Shown: in pieces, positions 1 to 6,540 of the stretch
Layout: every line of letters starts with the position of its first letter
Position numbering within the stretch: the first letter of the stretch is position 1
From: Oxalobacteraceae bacterium UBA6704
GTDB taxonomy: Bacteria > Pseudomonadota > Gammaproteobacteria > Burkholderiales > Burkholderiaceae_D
NCBI GenBank assembly: GCA_002454505.1
Contig: DKJA01000107.1
Span: 1-11,660, forward strand
DNA length: 11,660 nucleotides
Direction of reading: 5' to 3'
Notes under the pieces: generated by a model
The model's input: only the letters and a program-made list of their open reading frames with translations
Database searches by the model: none
What the model was told of the DNA's origin: nothing
Position numbers and translations under genes: made by a program

Positions 1-3
1 GAC

Positions 4-17
4 GACCGGTCTAATAT
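4..17 (+). promoter_or_regulatory. Possible operator palindrome overlapping a -10-like box of the detoxification operon
   Basis: GACCGGTC at 4-11 is a perfect 8-bp palindrome. It is followed directly by TAATAT (12-17), a plausible -10 element 33 bases before the first start codon. GAC (1-3) and GTC (9-11) also form a spaced inverted pair that may extend beyond the window edge. From memory, NemR-type TetR repressors of ene-reductase operons bind TAGACC/GGTCTA-like palindromes, and GGTCTA is present here at 8-13. The upstream half and any regulator gene are not in the window, so the identity of the site is inferred. Confidence 0.35.
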
Positions 18-49
18 TCGGCGACTTTGATAACTACTGGAGCAACAAC

Positions 50-730
50 ATGAAAAAAGTTCTGATGGTCCTGACCTCCCACGACACGCTGGGCAACACC
101 GGCCGCAAGACCGGCTTCTGGCTGGAAGAGCTCGCGGCGCCGTACTACACCTTCAAGGATGCCGGTGCGGACATCGTGCTGGCCTCCCCGGCAGGCGGCC
201 AGCCGCCGCTGGACCCAAAGAGCAACGAGCCGTCGTTCCAGACCGACCTGACGCGCCGCTTCGAGGCCGACCCGGCAGCCACCGCGCAACTGGCCGCCAC
301 CGTGCGCCTCGACAGCGTCGACCAGGCCGACTTCGACACCGTGTTCTACCCCGGCGGCCACGGCCCGCTGTGGGACCTGGCCGAAGACCGCCACTCGATC
401 GCGCTGATCGAATCCTTCATTGCCGCCAACAAGCCGGTGGCGCTGGTGTGCCATGCGCCGGGCGTGCTGCGCCACGTGAAGACGCCCGCCGGCCGTCCCC
501 TGGTCGAAGGCCGCAAAGTGGCCGGCTTCACCAATACCGAGGAGGAAGCCGTTGGCCTGACCGATGTGGTGCCGTTCCTCGTCGAGGACGAACTGAAGAA
601 ACTGGGCGGCGATTATTCGCAGGGTCCGGACTGGGGTTCGTATGTGGTGCGCGACGGCCTGCTGATCACCGGCCAGAACCCGGCCTCGTCGGAAGCCGCG
701 GCCGCGCTGCTGCTCCAGCGGCTTGCCTGA
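50..730 (+). CDS. DJ-1/PfpI (Hsp31-like) glutamine-amidotransferase-fold protein
   Basis: This 226-residue cytoplasmic protein is a DJ-1/PfpI-superfamily member of the Hsp31-like, class I glutamine amidotransferase-like type. Visible marks are E26/E27 in the N-terminal GFWLEEL segment, the oxyanion-loop motif FYPGGHGPLWDL (99-110), and the nucleophile elbow ALVCHAPGVL (131-140) with C134 as the reactive cysteine and H135 next to it. Relatives act as glutathione-independent glyoxalases, deglycase-like enzymes or redox-responsive chaperones. The exact activity cannot be read from sequence. The ATG at 50 has a GGAG Shine-Dalgarno at 39-42. It is the first gene of a + strand operon: 31 bases separate its stop from the ene-reductase start. 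That partnership suggests reactive-carbonyl or electrophile defence. The family call is secure; the substrate is inferred. Confidence 0.9.
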   Translation: MKKVLMVLTSHDTLGNTGRKTGFWLEELAAPYYTFKDAGADIVLASPAGGQPPLDPKSNEPSFQTDLTRRFEADPAATAQLAATVRLDSVDQADFDTVFYPGGHGPLWDLAEDRHSIALIESFIAANKPVALVCHAPGVLRHVKTPAGRPLVEGRKVAGFTNTEEEAVGLTDVVPFLVEDELKKLGGDYSQGPDWGSYVVRDGLLITGQNPASSEAAAALLLQRLA

Positions 731-761
731 CCCCCTGCCATATTTCAAAAGCGAAAACACG

Positions 762-1916
762 ATGAAGCAAAACCCCTTACTGCAGCCCACCACGCTGGGC
801 CGCCACACGCTGAACAACCGCGTCGTCCTGCCACCGCTGACGCGCCAGCGCGCCGCCCAGCCCGGCGACGTGCCCACCGACCTGATGGCGCAATACTATC
901 GCCAGCGCGCCAGTGCCGGCCTGATGATCACCGAAGGCGCGCAGATCGAACCGCGCGGCCAGGGCTATGCCTGGACCCCGGGCATCTACAGCCAGGAACA
1001 GATCGCCGGCTGGCGCAAGGTGACCGACGCGGTGCATGCGGAAGGCGGCATCATTTTCGCCCAGCTGTGGCACGTCGGCCGCGTTTCGCACAGCGCGCTG
1101 CAGCCCGATGGCGCGGCGCCGGTCGCGCCGTCCGCCATCCAGGCGCAGCAGGTCAAGGCCTTCATTGAAACCGGCCCTGGCGCCGGTACGCTGGTGGCGC
1201 CCTCAATGCCGCGTGCCTTGAGCGTTGCCGAGATTGGCGAGGTGGTGGCCCTGTACGCGCAAGCCGCGCAGAACGCGCTGGATGCCGGCTTCGACGGCGT
1301 CGAGATCCATGCCGCCAATGGCTATCTGGTGAACCAGTTCATCTCGCAGCACGCCAACCAGCGCACCGACGACTACGGCGGCTCGCTGCACAAGCGCCTG
1401 CGCTTCCTGCGCGAGATCGTGCAGGCCGTCGGCGCCGTGGTGGGGCCGGACCGGCTGGGCGTGCGCTTCACGCCCCTGTTCACCGGCACCGACCAGGACC
1501 GGGTGTACATCGGCCTGGTGGAGGACGATCCGCACACCACCTATATCGAAGCGATCAAGGTGCTGGAACAGGCCGGCGTCGGCTACCTGTCGATCGCCGA
1601 GGCGGACTGGGACAACGCCCCGGATCTGCCGGAAGCCTTCCGGCGCGACGTGCGCCGCACCTTCAGCGGCCGCATCCTGTACGCCGGCCGCTACACCGCC
1701 GAACGGGGCGCGCGCCTGCTCGACGCCAACTTGGCCGACCTGATCGGCTTCGGCCGGCCGTTCATCGCCAACCCCGACCTGCCGGCCCGCATCGCCAACG
1801 GCTGGCCGCTCAACCCGCACGACCCGGCCACGCTGTATGGCGGCGGCGCGGCAGGGTTCACCGATTACCCCACCCATGCGGCAACGACCGCCAATCCAAC
1901 CGAGGAAACAGCATGA
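762..1916 (+). CDS. Old Yellow Enzyme family ene-reductase (NemA-like alkene reductase)
   Basis: This 384-residue FMN-dependent TIM-barrel enzyme is expected to reduce activated C=C bonds of unsaturated carbonyls (and often nitro compounds) with NAD(P)H. The family signature is complete: NRVVLPPLTR near the N terminus (19-28), TEGAQIEPRGQGY (57-69), QLWHVGRVSH (101-110), and substrate/FMN residues H183, N186 and Y188 in EIHAANGYL. QRTDDYGGSL (200-209) and the phosphate-binding IGFGRPFIANPDL (328-340) follow. The length is close to the usual 360-375, with a short extra tail. The ATG at 762 is chosen over an in-frame TTG at 723, which lies inside the upstream gene and would add 13 residues unlike the family. 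Its Shine-Dalgarno is weak, so translational coupling is plausible. Its stop overlaps the next start (ATGA). Confidence 0.93.
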   Translation: MKQNPLLQPTTLGRHTLNNRVVLPPLTRQRAAQPGDVPTDLMAQYYRQRASAGLMITEGAQIEPRGQGYAWTPGIYSQEQIAGWRKVTDAVHAEGGIIFAQLWHVGRVSHSALQPDGAAPVAPSAIQAQQVKAFIETGPGAGTLVAPSMPRALSVAEIGEVVALYAQAAQNALDAGFDGVEIHAANGYLVNQFISQHANQRTDDYGGSLHKRLRFLREIVQAVGAVVGPDRLGVRFTPLFTGTDQDRVYIGLVEDDPHTTYIEAIKVLEQAGVGYLSIAEADWDNAPDLPEAFRRDVRRTFSGRILYAGRYTAERGARLLDANLADLIGFGRPFIANPDLPARIANGWPLNPHDPATLYGGGAAGFTDYPTHAATTANPTEETA

Positions 1917-2653
1917 ACAACAATATCGAAGGCAAGGTCGTCCTGATCACGGGCGGCAGCACCGGCATCGGTGCCGAAGTGGCGCGGCTGCTGGCCGCCC
2001 GCGGCGCCAAGGTCGCCATCGCGGCACGCCGCAAGGACAAGCTCGACGAAGTGGTGGCCGGCATCGCCGCTGCAGGCGGCAGCGCCCGCGCCTACCAGCT
2101 CGATGTGACGGACAAGCACCAGGTCGAGGCCGTGGTTGCGGCAACGGTTGCCGATTTCGGCCGCCTCGACGTGCTGATCAACAATGCCGGCCTGATGCCG
2201 ATCCGGCCGATGGCGGAAGTCAATACCGACGAATGGGACGCGATGATCGACGTGAACCTGAAGGGCACGCTGTACGGCATCGCCGCCGCGCTGCCCCGCT
2301 TCATCGCGCAGGACAGCGGCCACATCATCAACCTGAGTTCGGTGGCCGGCGTGAAAGTGTTCGCGCCTGGCGGCACCGTGTATTCGGGCACCAAGTTCGC
2401 CGTGTCGGCCATCTCCGAGGGACTGCGGCAGGAAGTTGGCGACAGGATCCGCGTGACATCGATCGCGCCGGGTGCCGTCGACAGCGACCTGAAGCACAGC
2501 ACGTCCGGCACGGCGACCGACACGGTGCTGGACTTCTACAAGCAGGCCATCCCGTCCGCATCGGTGGCGCGCGCGATCGCATTCGCCATCGAGCAACCGG
2601 CCGATGTGGATGTCAATGAGATCGTGTTGCGGCCGACCCGGCAGGTGTTCTGA
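1913..2653 (+). CDS. SDR-family NAD(P)-dependent oxidoreductase
   Basis: This 246-residue classical short-chain dehydrogenase/reductase has a Rossmann nucleotide motif TGGSTGIG (13-20), NNAG (90-93), structural N115, a catalytic serine in NLSSVAG (S142/S143), and the YSGTK active site (Y157, K161). Arginines at 39-40 after the second beta strand favour NADP(H). The start overlaps the ene-reductase stop by four bases (ATGA), and GAGG at 1902-1905 gives a well-spaced Shine-Dalgarno inside the preceding gene. This is firm evidence for co-transcription. Its C terminus (NEIVLRPTRQVF) is a normal family ending, so the TGA at 2651 is a genuine stop. The substrate is unknown. Context suggests reduction of an aldehyde or ketone alongside the ene-reductase. 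Confidence 0.93.
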   Translation: MNNNIEGKVVLITGGSTGIGAEVARLLAARGAKVAIAARRKDKLDEVVAGIAAAGGSARAYQLDVTDKHQVEAVVAATVADFGRLDVLINNAGLMPIRPMAEVNTDEWDAMIDVNLKGTLYGIAAALPRFIAQDSGHIINLSSVAGVKVFAPGGTVYSGTKFAVSAISEGLRQEVGDRIRVTSIAPGAVDSDLKHSTSGTATDTVLDFYKQAIPSASVARAIAFAIEQPADVDVNEIVLRPTRQVF

Positions 2654-2842
2654 TGCCAACGCATCGCCATCCTGGACGTGGAAAAACGCCAGCAGGAGGA
2701 TGCCCGAGCATTCCTCAGCGAAGAATTGGCAACCGCGAGGCTGCCCAACAGAAACTCGGGTAAACGGTTCGTGCATCTCGACCTGCTCGCGCAGAAACGC
2801 GTCGCGCGCGCATTGATTGCAAAGAAAGGAGCGCCAGACTGA
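2654..2842 (+). pseudogene. Unrecognised coding-like remnant, no start codon
   Basis: Directly after the SDR stop, and in the same frame, 62 codons stay open to a TGA at 2840. The reading is protein-like: helical, charged stretches such as ILDVEKRQQEDARAFLSEEL followed by FVHLDLLAQKRVARALIAKK. It uses mostly G/C third positions. No ATG, GTG or convincing Shine-Dalgarno begins it. An alternative ATG at 2653 lies in another frame and gives only 36 residues. I do not recognise a family. It may be the 3' end of a gene whose start was lost, or chance. Readthrough of the SDR stop is possible but unsupported. The rest of the gap (2843-3040) shows nothing I can name. Confidence 0.25.
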
Positions 2843-3065
2843 TCTGCACGGCCTCGTCAGGTGCGACCAGAGCACTGGCACCTCGTCGTTCGGCGCTCGA
2901 CCAGGGCGAACGGGAAATCGCCCGCTGCGGCGGACCTGCCGGCATGGACATGCGCCGAACCGGCGACGCGATGCATGCCGGCTTGCACTTCGCTACCCCC
3001 GGAAGGGGCATGTTGTTTTCCCTGCCGCCCGGCACGGCGGCGACCACGTTTTCATGGCCGCCATC

Positions 3066-3071
3066 TACAAT
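3066..3071 (+). promoter_or_regulatory. Candidate -10 box for the sensor kinase gene
   Basis: TACAAT matches the sigma-70 -10 consensus at five of six positions and would start transcription about 22 bases before the kinase ATG. No good -35 is present at the proper distance, so an activator or another sigma factor may be involved. Confidence 0.3.
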
Positions 3072-3099
3072 CGTGTGATTCTGTCATGCCGGGAATTCC

Positions 3100-6000
3100 A
3101 TGTGCCTCTTTGTCCGCGTGCTGGCGCCGCTGCTGCTCGTCCTTTTCGGCCAGGCGGCGTGGGCGCTCGACCCCGCCATCCGCCTGCAGGACCTGAACCA
3201 CGCGTCGTGGAGCGAGAAGGACGGCGTGCCGGCCGATATCCAGGGCATGGCGCAGACGCGCGACGGCTGGCTGTGGCTGGGCACCGCCGACGGCCTGTAT
3301 CGCTTCGACGGCGTGCGCTTCGAACGCGTGCCGCTGCAGCAGAACCGCATCTTCAACCTGCACGCGCTCGACAACGGCGACCTGCTGGTCAGCTACATGC
3401 TCGAGGGCCTGACGCTGCTGCGCCCGGACGGCTCCACGACGGAGCTGATCGATCCGGCGCGCGACAAGCTCGGCCCCGTCGCGGCGATGGCGATGGACCA
3501 CGACGGCGCGATCTGGATCGCCGGCATGGCCGGCGTGCATCGCTACCGCAACGGCAAGTGGCAGGCGATGGCCGGCGGTGCCGACTGGCGCGGCCAGGAG
3601 TTCAGCCTGCTGGTCGACCAGTACGGCCGGGTCTGGGCGTCCAGCCCGCAGTCGCTGTACCTGTTCGACCGCGCCGCGGGCAAGCTGCAACCGTTTCCCG
3701 GCGACGCGCTGCACGGCAGCCTGATCCAGTCGCCCGACGGCCGCATCTGGGTCGCCACCGGTGCCGCCGTGCGGCCCGTGCCGGCGCCGCCGACGGGGCG
3801 CCGGGCGCCCCGCCAGCCCGACTTCAACCAGGCCGAATCGCGTTGGGCCGGCCAGTTCGACCGCGACGGCAATCTGTGGGCGCTGAAATGCCCGTACGGC
3901 ATCTGCCGCGTCGCCAATGCCGGCAGCCTGCCGGCCGTGCCGATCCTGCCGGCGCGCCAGGCCGACGACCGCTTCGACCAGCACTGGCAGCTCAGCGCGC
4001 TATCGACGAACGTGGTGCTGGAAGACCGCGAGGGCAATATCTGGATCTCCACGCAGTCGGGACTGGACCGCTTCCGCGAAAACAAGCTGATTCCCGCCCG
4101 CATTCCCGGCCCGACCGGCACCTATAGCCTGGCCAGCGATACCGAGGGCCGGCTGTGGGCGGCCGAGGGCGCCAACGGCGCGCTGTGGCAGGTGCGGCAC
4201 GACGGGCCGCCGGTGCGCGATGCAACGCGCACGGCCAGCGTCATCGCCAACGACCGCGACGGAGCGCTGCTGATTGCCGGCAAGCGCCGCATCGAGCGCA
4301 TCCATCAGGGCCGGTCGACGTTCATTCCGCTGCCGCCGCTGCCGGACGGTACGGCGGGCGACCTGAACGTGTTCGGCATGCTCGACGATGGCAAGGTGCT
4401 GTGGTTCGCGTCGTTCCAGACGGGGTTGATGGGCCTGGTCGACGGCAAGTGGCTGCCCCGCGCCGCGTTCCGGCTGCCGCAGCGCATCTACATGTCCGCC
4501 GCCGGCGATGCGGGACAGCTGTGGCTGAGCCATAACGACGGCAAGCTCAGCTTCTACGACGGCGACCGCGCCAGCGGTGCGCCGGCCAGCTACGACATCG
4601 CGCTGGTCGGCGCCGAGTCCGGCATCTTCCCCGGTCCGCAACTGGTGGTCGGCGGCGAGCACGGCATCGCCGTCCTGCGCGGCAAGACCTTCCACCGCCT
4701 GGGTGCGGCGCATGCGGAAGCGCTGAACAACGTCACCGGCATGGCCGTGACGCCGGACGGCGACCGCTGGCTCAACGGCAGCAAGGGCGTGGTGCACGTG
4801 CGCCGCGACGACTGGGAAGCGGCCGTGCGCGATCCCGGCAAACCGTTGGTCCATGAAGTCATCGATGTGCTGGACGGCTATCCGGGCCGGGCGGCGATGG
4901 ACAACCGCCTGACGTCCGTCTACAACGCCGGCCACGGCCGCCTGTGGTTCCGCGCCACCGGCGGGCTGGTGCGGCTGGAGACGGCCACTCTGCGGCCGAA
5001 CGCCGTCAAGCCCACCGTGCAGCTGCTGGGCGTCGGCACCGCCGCGGCCAGCTATCCGGCGCGCGGCGCCGTGCTGCTGCCGCCGGATTCGCGCAGCTTC
5101 AATATCCAGTACACCGCCCCCGGCCTGCGCAAGCCGGAAGGCATGCGTTTCCAATACCGGCTCGAAGGGCTCGACCGCGACTGGCAGGATGCCGGCACGC
5201 GCCGCGCCGCGTACTACACCAACGTCGGGCCGGGCCGCTACAAGTTCCACGTGCGCGCGGTGAACGAGGACGGCATGGCAGGCGACGCGGTTGCCACGCT
5301 GCCGATCACCGTCGAGCCAACCGTCCCGCAGACATGGTGGTTCCGCACGCTGTGCGCGCTGGCCGCCATCGCCGTGCTGTACGCCCTGTACCGCTACCGG
5401 CTGCGCATCGCCACCGGCGCCATCGCGCGCCAGCTGCAGGTGCGGCTGGACGAGCGCGAGCGCATCGCCCGCACGCTGCACGACACCTTCCTGCAAAGCC
5501 TGCAGGCGCTGATCCTGCGCGTGCATGCCGTGCTGCAGCGCCTGCCCGAAGGCAGCGACGCGCGCCGCAAGCTGGAAATTATTCTCGACGAAACCGACCT
5601 GGCCGTCGAAGAGGGGCGCGCCCAGGTGCAGGGCCTGCGCAGCGGCCACGACATCGAACTGGTGCTGCAGCAGGCCGGTGCCGCGCTGGCCGCCATGCAC
5701 CCGGCCACGCGCTTCCAGCTGGAGGTCGGCGGCATGCGGCGCCCGCTGGTGCCGCCGGTGCAGGAGGAATTGACGGAAATCGCCCGCGAGGCCTTGCGCA
5801 ACGCGTTCCGGCACGCGCAGGCCGGCGTGGCGACCATCGCGATCGACTATCGCGGCGCGGAGTTCGTGCTGACGGTCGGCGACGACGGCCGCGGCCTGGA
5901 CGACGGCGAAGTGCAGCGCCGCATGCGCGAGCGTCACTGGGGTCTGGTCGGCATGCGCGAACGGGCATTGCGCATCGGCGCCGAGCTGGCCATCGCCAGC

Positions 6001-6117
6001 ACGCCGGGACAGGGCACGGCGATCACCATCCGCGCGCCAGCGGCATTGGCTTACGCCGCCGCACCGCTGGCAGGCAGTGGCAGTGTGGCCCACGCCGATC
6101 AGGCCATCAGGCCTTGA
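3100..6117 (+). CDS. Sensor histidine kinase with periplasmic two-component-regulator beta-propeller
   Basis: The 1005-residue membrane kinase begins with a signal peptide (hydrophobic 7-20, likely cleavage after AWA22). Residues 25-645 hold repeated propeller blades of the Reg_prop type, for example DGWLWLGTADGLYRFDG near 55-70 and GNIWISTQSGLDRF near 311-325. A Y_Y_Y domain (660-735) is followed by a single transmembrane helix (746-766). The cytoplasmic half has a HisKA_3 dimerisation domain with the phospho-acceptor H794 in RIARTLHDTFLQ. It also has a HATPase with N-box residue N901 (REALRNAFRH), G1 box DDGRGL (928-933) and G2 box GLVGM (948-952). The architecture predicts a NarL/LuxR-type partner, yet none is encoded in the window, so the stimulus and target genes are unknown. 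Its last 11 bases overlap the end of a converging gene remnant. Confidence 0.95.
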   Translation: MCLFVRVLAPLLLVLFGQAAWALDPAIRLQDLNHASWSEKDGVPADIQGMAQTRDGWLWLGTADGLYRFDGVRFERVPLQQNRIFNLHALDNGDLLVSYMLEGLTLLRPDGSTTELIDPARDKLGPVAAMAMDHDGAIWIAGMAGVHRYRNGKWQAMAGGADWRGQEFSLLVDQYGRVWASSPQSLYLFDRAAGKLQPFPGDALHGSLIQSPDGRIWVATGAAVRPVPAPPTGRRAPRQPDFNQAESRWAGQFDRDGNLWALKCPYGICRVANAGSLPAVPILPARQADDRFDQHWQLSALSTNVVLEDREGNIWISTQSGLDRFRENKLIPARIPGPTGTYSLASDTEGRLWAAEGANGALWQVRHDGPPVRDATRTASVIANDRDGALLIAGKRRIERIHQGRSTFIPLPPLPDGTAGDLNVFGMLDDGKVLWFASFQTGLMGLVDGKWLPRAAFRLPQRIYMSAAGDAGQLWLSHNDGKLSFYDGDRASGAPASYDIALVGAESGIFPGPQLVVGGEHGIAVLRGKTFHRLGAAHAEALNNVTGMAVTPDGDRWLNGSKGVVHVRRDDWEAAVRDPGKPLVHEVIDVLDGYPGRAAMDNRLTSVYNAGHGRLWFRATGGLVRLETATLRPNAVKPTVQLLGVGTAAASYPARGAVLLPPDSRSFNIQYTAPGLRKPEGMRFQYRLEGLDRDWQDAGTRRAAYYTNVGPGRYKFHVRAVNEDGMAGDAVATLPITVEPTVPQTWWFRTLCALAAIAVLYALYRYRLRIATGAIARQLQVRLDERERIARTLHDTFLQSLQALILRVHAVLQRLPEGSDARRKLEIILDETDLAVEEGRAQVQGLRSGHDIELVLQQAGAALAAMHPATRFQLEVGGMRRPLVPPVQEELTEIAREALRNAFRHAQAGVATIAIDYRGAEFVLTVGDDGRGLDDGEVQRRMRERHWGLVGMRERALRIGAELAIASTPGQGTAITIRAPAALAYAAAPLAGSGSVAHADQAIRP

Positions 6118-6291
6118 CGAAAATCCGCCTGCGGGAACGCGAAGTATCCGGACGGTAGATGATCGTGCCGTCGCGGTCGATCAGCGAGAAATACACGTTC
6201 GGCAAGAAACCCGACGCGCCCAACTGGTTCACGCGTCGCGCCGGAATCAGCTTGAATTCGCCTTTCAGAACAAGCGCGACCTTGTCCCTGG
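6107..6291 (-). pseudogene. 3' remnant of an unidentified minus-strand gene
   Basis: Read on the minus strand, about 59 codons ending in TGA at 6107-6109 give convincing protein sequence, with stretches such as DKVALVLKGEFKLIPARRVN, FLPNVYFSLIDRDGTIIYRP and the C terminus SRRRIFVKA. No start codon or Shine-Dalgarno begins it. On its 5' side the frame runs straight into repeat copy 1 (becoming Ala/Arg/Pro-rich repeat translation), so the upstream part of the gene appears to have been replaced by the repeat. The tail converges on, and overlaps by 11 bp, the sensor kinase end. That tight convergent overlap suggests this is the native gene end. I do not recognise the family; it looks like the C terminus of a small beta-rich protein. 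Confidence 0.5.
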
Positions 6292-6455
6292 GCGCCAGAC
6301 AGGGCTTACGTCGCGCGCCCTCGGCGCGCGGCGCTGGCCGGGGGGCCAGCAGATGGGCGATTCGGAGAGCCCGTGCCTGGCAGGGAGCGGTCTTCGAGTC
6401 CCGCTGTCGTCCGTTCGAACAAAGAAAAATGGCCTCCTGTTGGGGAGGCCATTTT
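6292..6455. repeat. Hairpin-rich ~165-bp repeat, copy 1 (uninterrupted)
   Basis: This is the first of two tandem copies, repeated from 6474. In order it carries four elements. The first is a stem CGCGCGCC/GGCGCGCG with a CTC loop. The second is a stem CTGGCC/GGCCAG with a GGGG loop. The third is a weak stem around CCTGGCAGG. The last is a tRNA-3'-end-like stretch TTCGAGTCCCGCTGTC followed by a terminator hairpin. It aligns with copy 2 across the intron insertion point without a gap (GGGCGATTCGGAGAG at 6355-6369), so it is an intact empty site. Open frames run through it on both strands but differ from any recognisable protein, and I treat them as repeat-derived. Confidence 0.8.
6429..6452. 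terminator. Bidirectional intrinsic terminator hairpin in repeat copy 1
   Basis: Stem ATGGCCTCC/GGAGGCCAT with a 6-base loop is flanked by an A-rich run on the left and TTTT on the right, so it can work in both directions. It would stop minus-strand readthrough from the tRNA/intron side and + strand readthrough from the sensor kinase. Confidence 0.75.
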
Positions 6456-6473
6456 GCTGTCTTACCGACCTCC

Positions 6474-6540
6474 GCGCTAGACGGGGCTTACGTCGCGCGC
6501 CCTCGGCGCGCGGCGCTGGCCTGCGGCCAGCAGATGGGCG
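6474..6540. repeat. Repeat copy 2, left part (split by the group II intron)
   Basis: This is nearly identical to 6292-6359, including GCGCTAGAC (GCGCCAGAC in copy 1), the CGCGCGCC/GGCGCGCG hairpin and the CTGGCC/GGCCAG hairpin. The loop of the latter is TGC instead of GGGG, a change confined to the loop while the stem is kept. It ends at GATGGGCG, where the intron begins. The rest of the unit resumes at 8394. Confidence 0.85.

Noticed and set aside
723..761. TTG start for the ene-reductase
   Set aside because: It begins inside the upstream gene and adds residues unlike the family; the ATG at 762 gives the normal N terminus.
2715..3047. Minus-strand open frame of 110 codons before the sensor kinase
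   Set aside because: No Shine-Dalgarno or recognisable motif; its Arg/Ser/Pro-rich composition is typical of a GC-rich shadow frame.
4000..6093. Minus-strand open frame of 697 codons
   Set aside because: It lies antisense to the sensor kinase; high GC removes stops, and the translation is Gln/Ala/Arg-rich with no motifs.
6360..6420. Second tRNA gene in the repeat copies
   Set aside because: Only the T-loop and 3' strand resemble tRNA-Ser; there is no anticodon arm, no matching T stem and no acceptor 5' strand.
6292..6540. CRISPR array or integron attC array
   Set aside because: There are only two long copies with no spacers of uniform length, and I find no GTTRRRY/RYYYAAC core pair in proper positions or any integrase.
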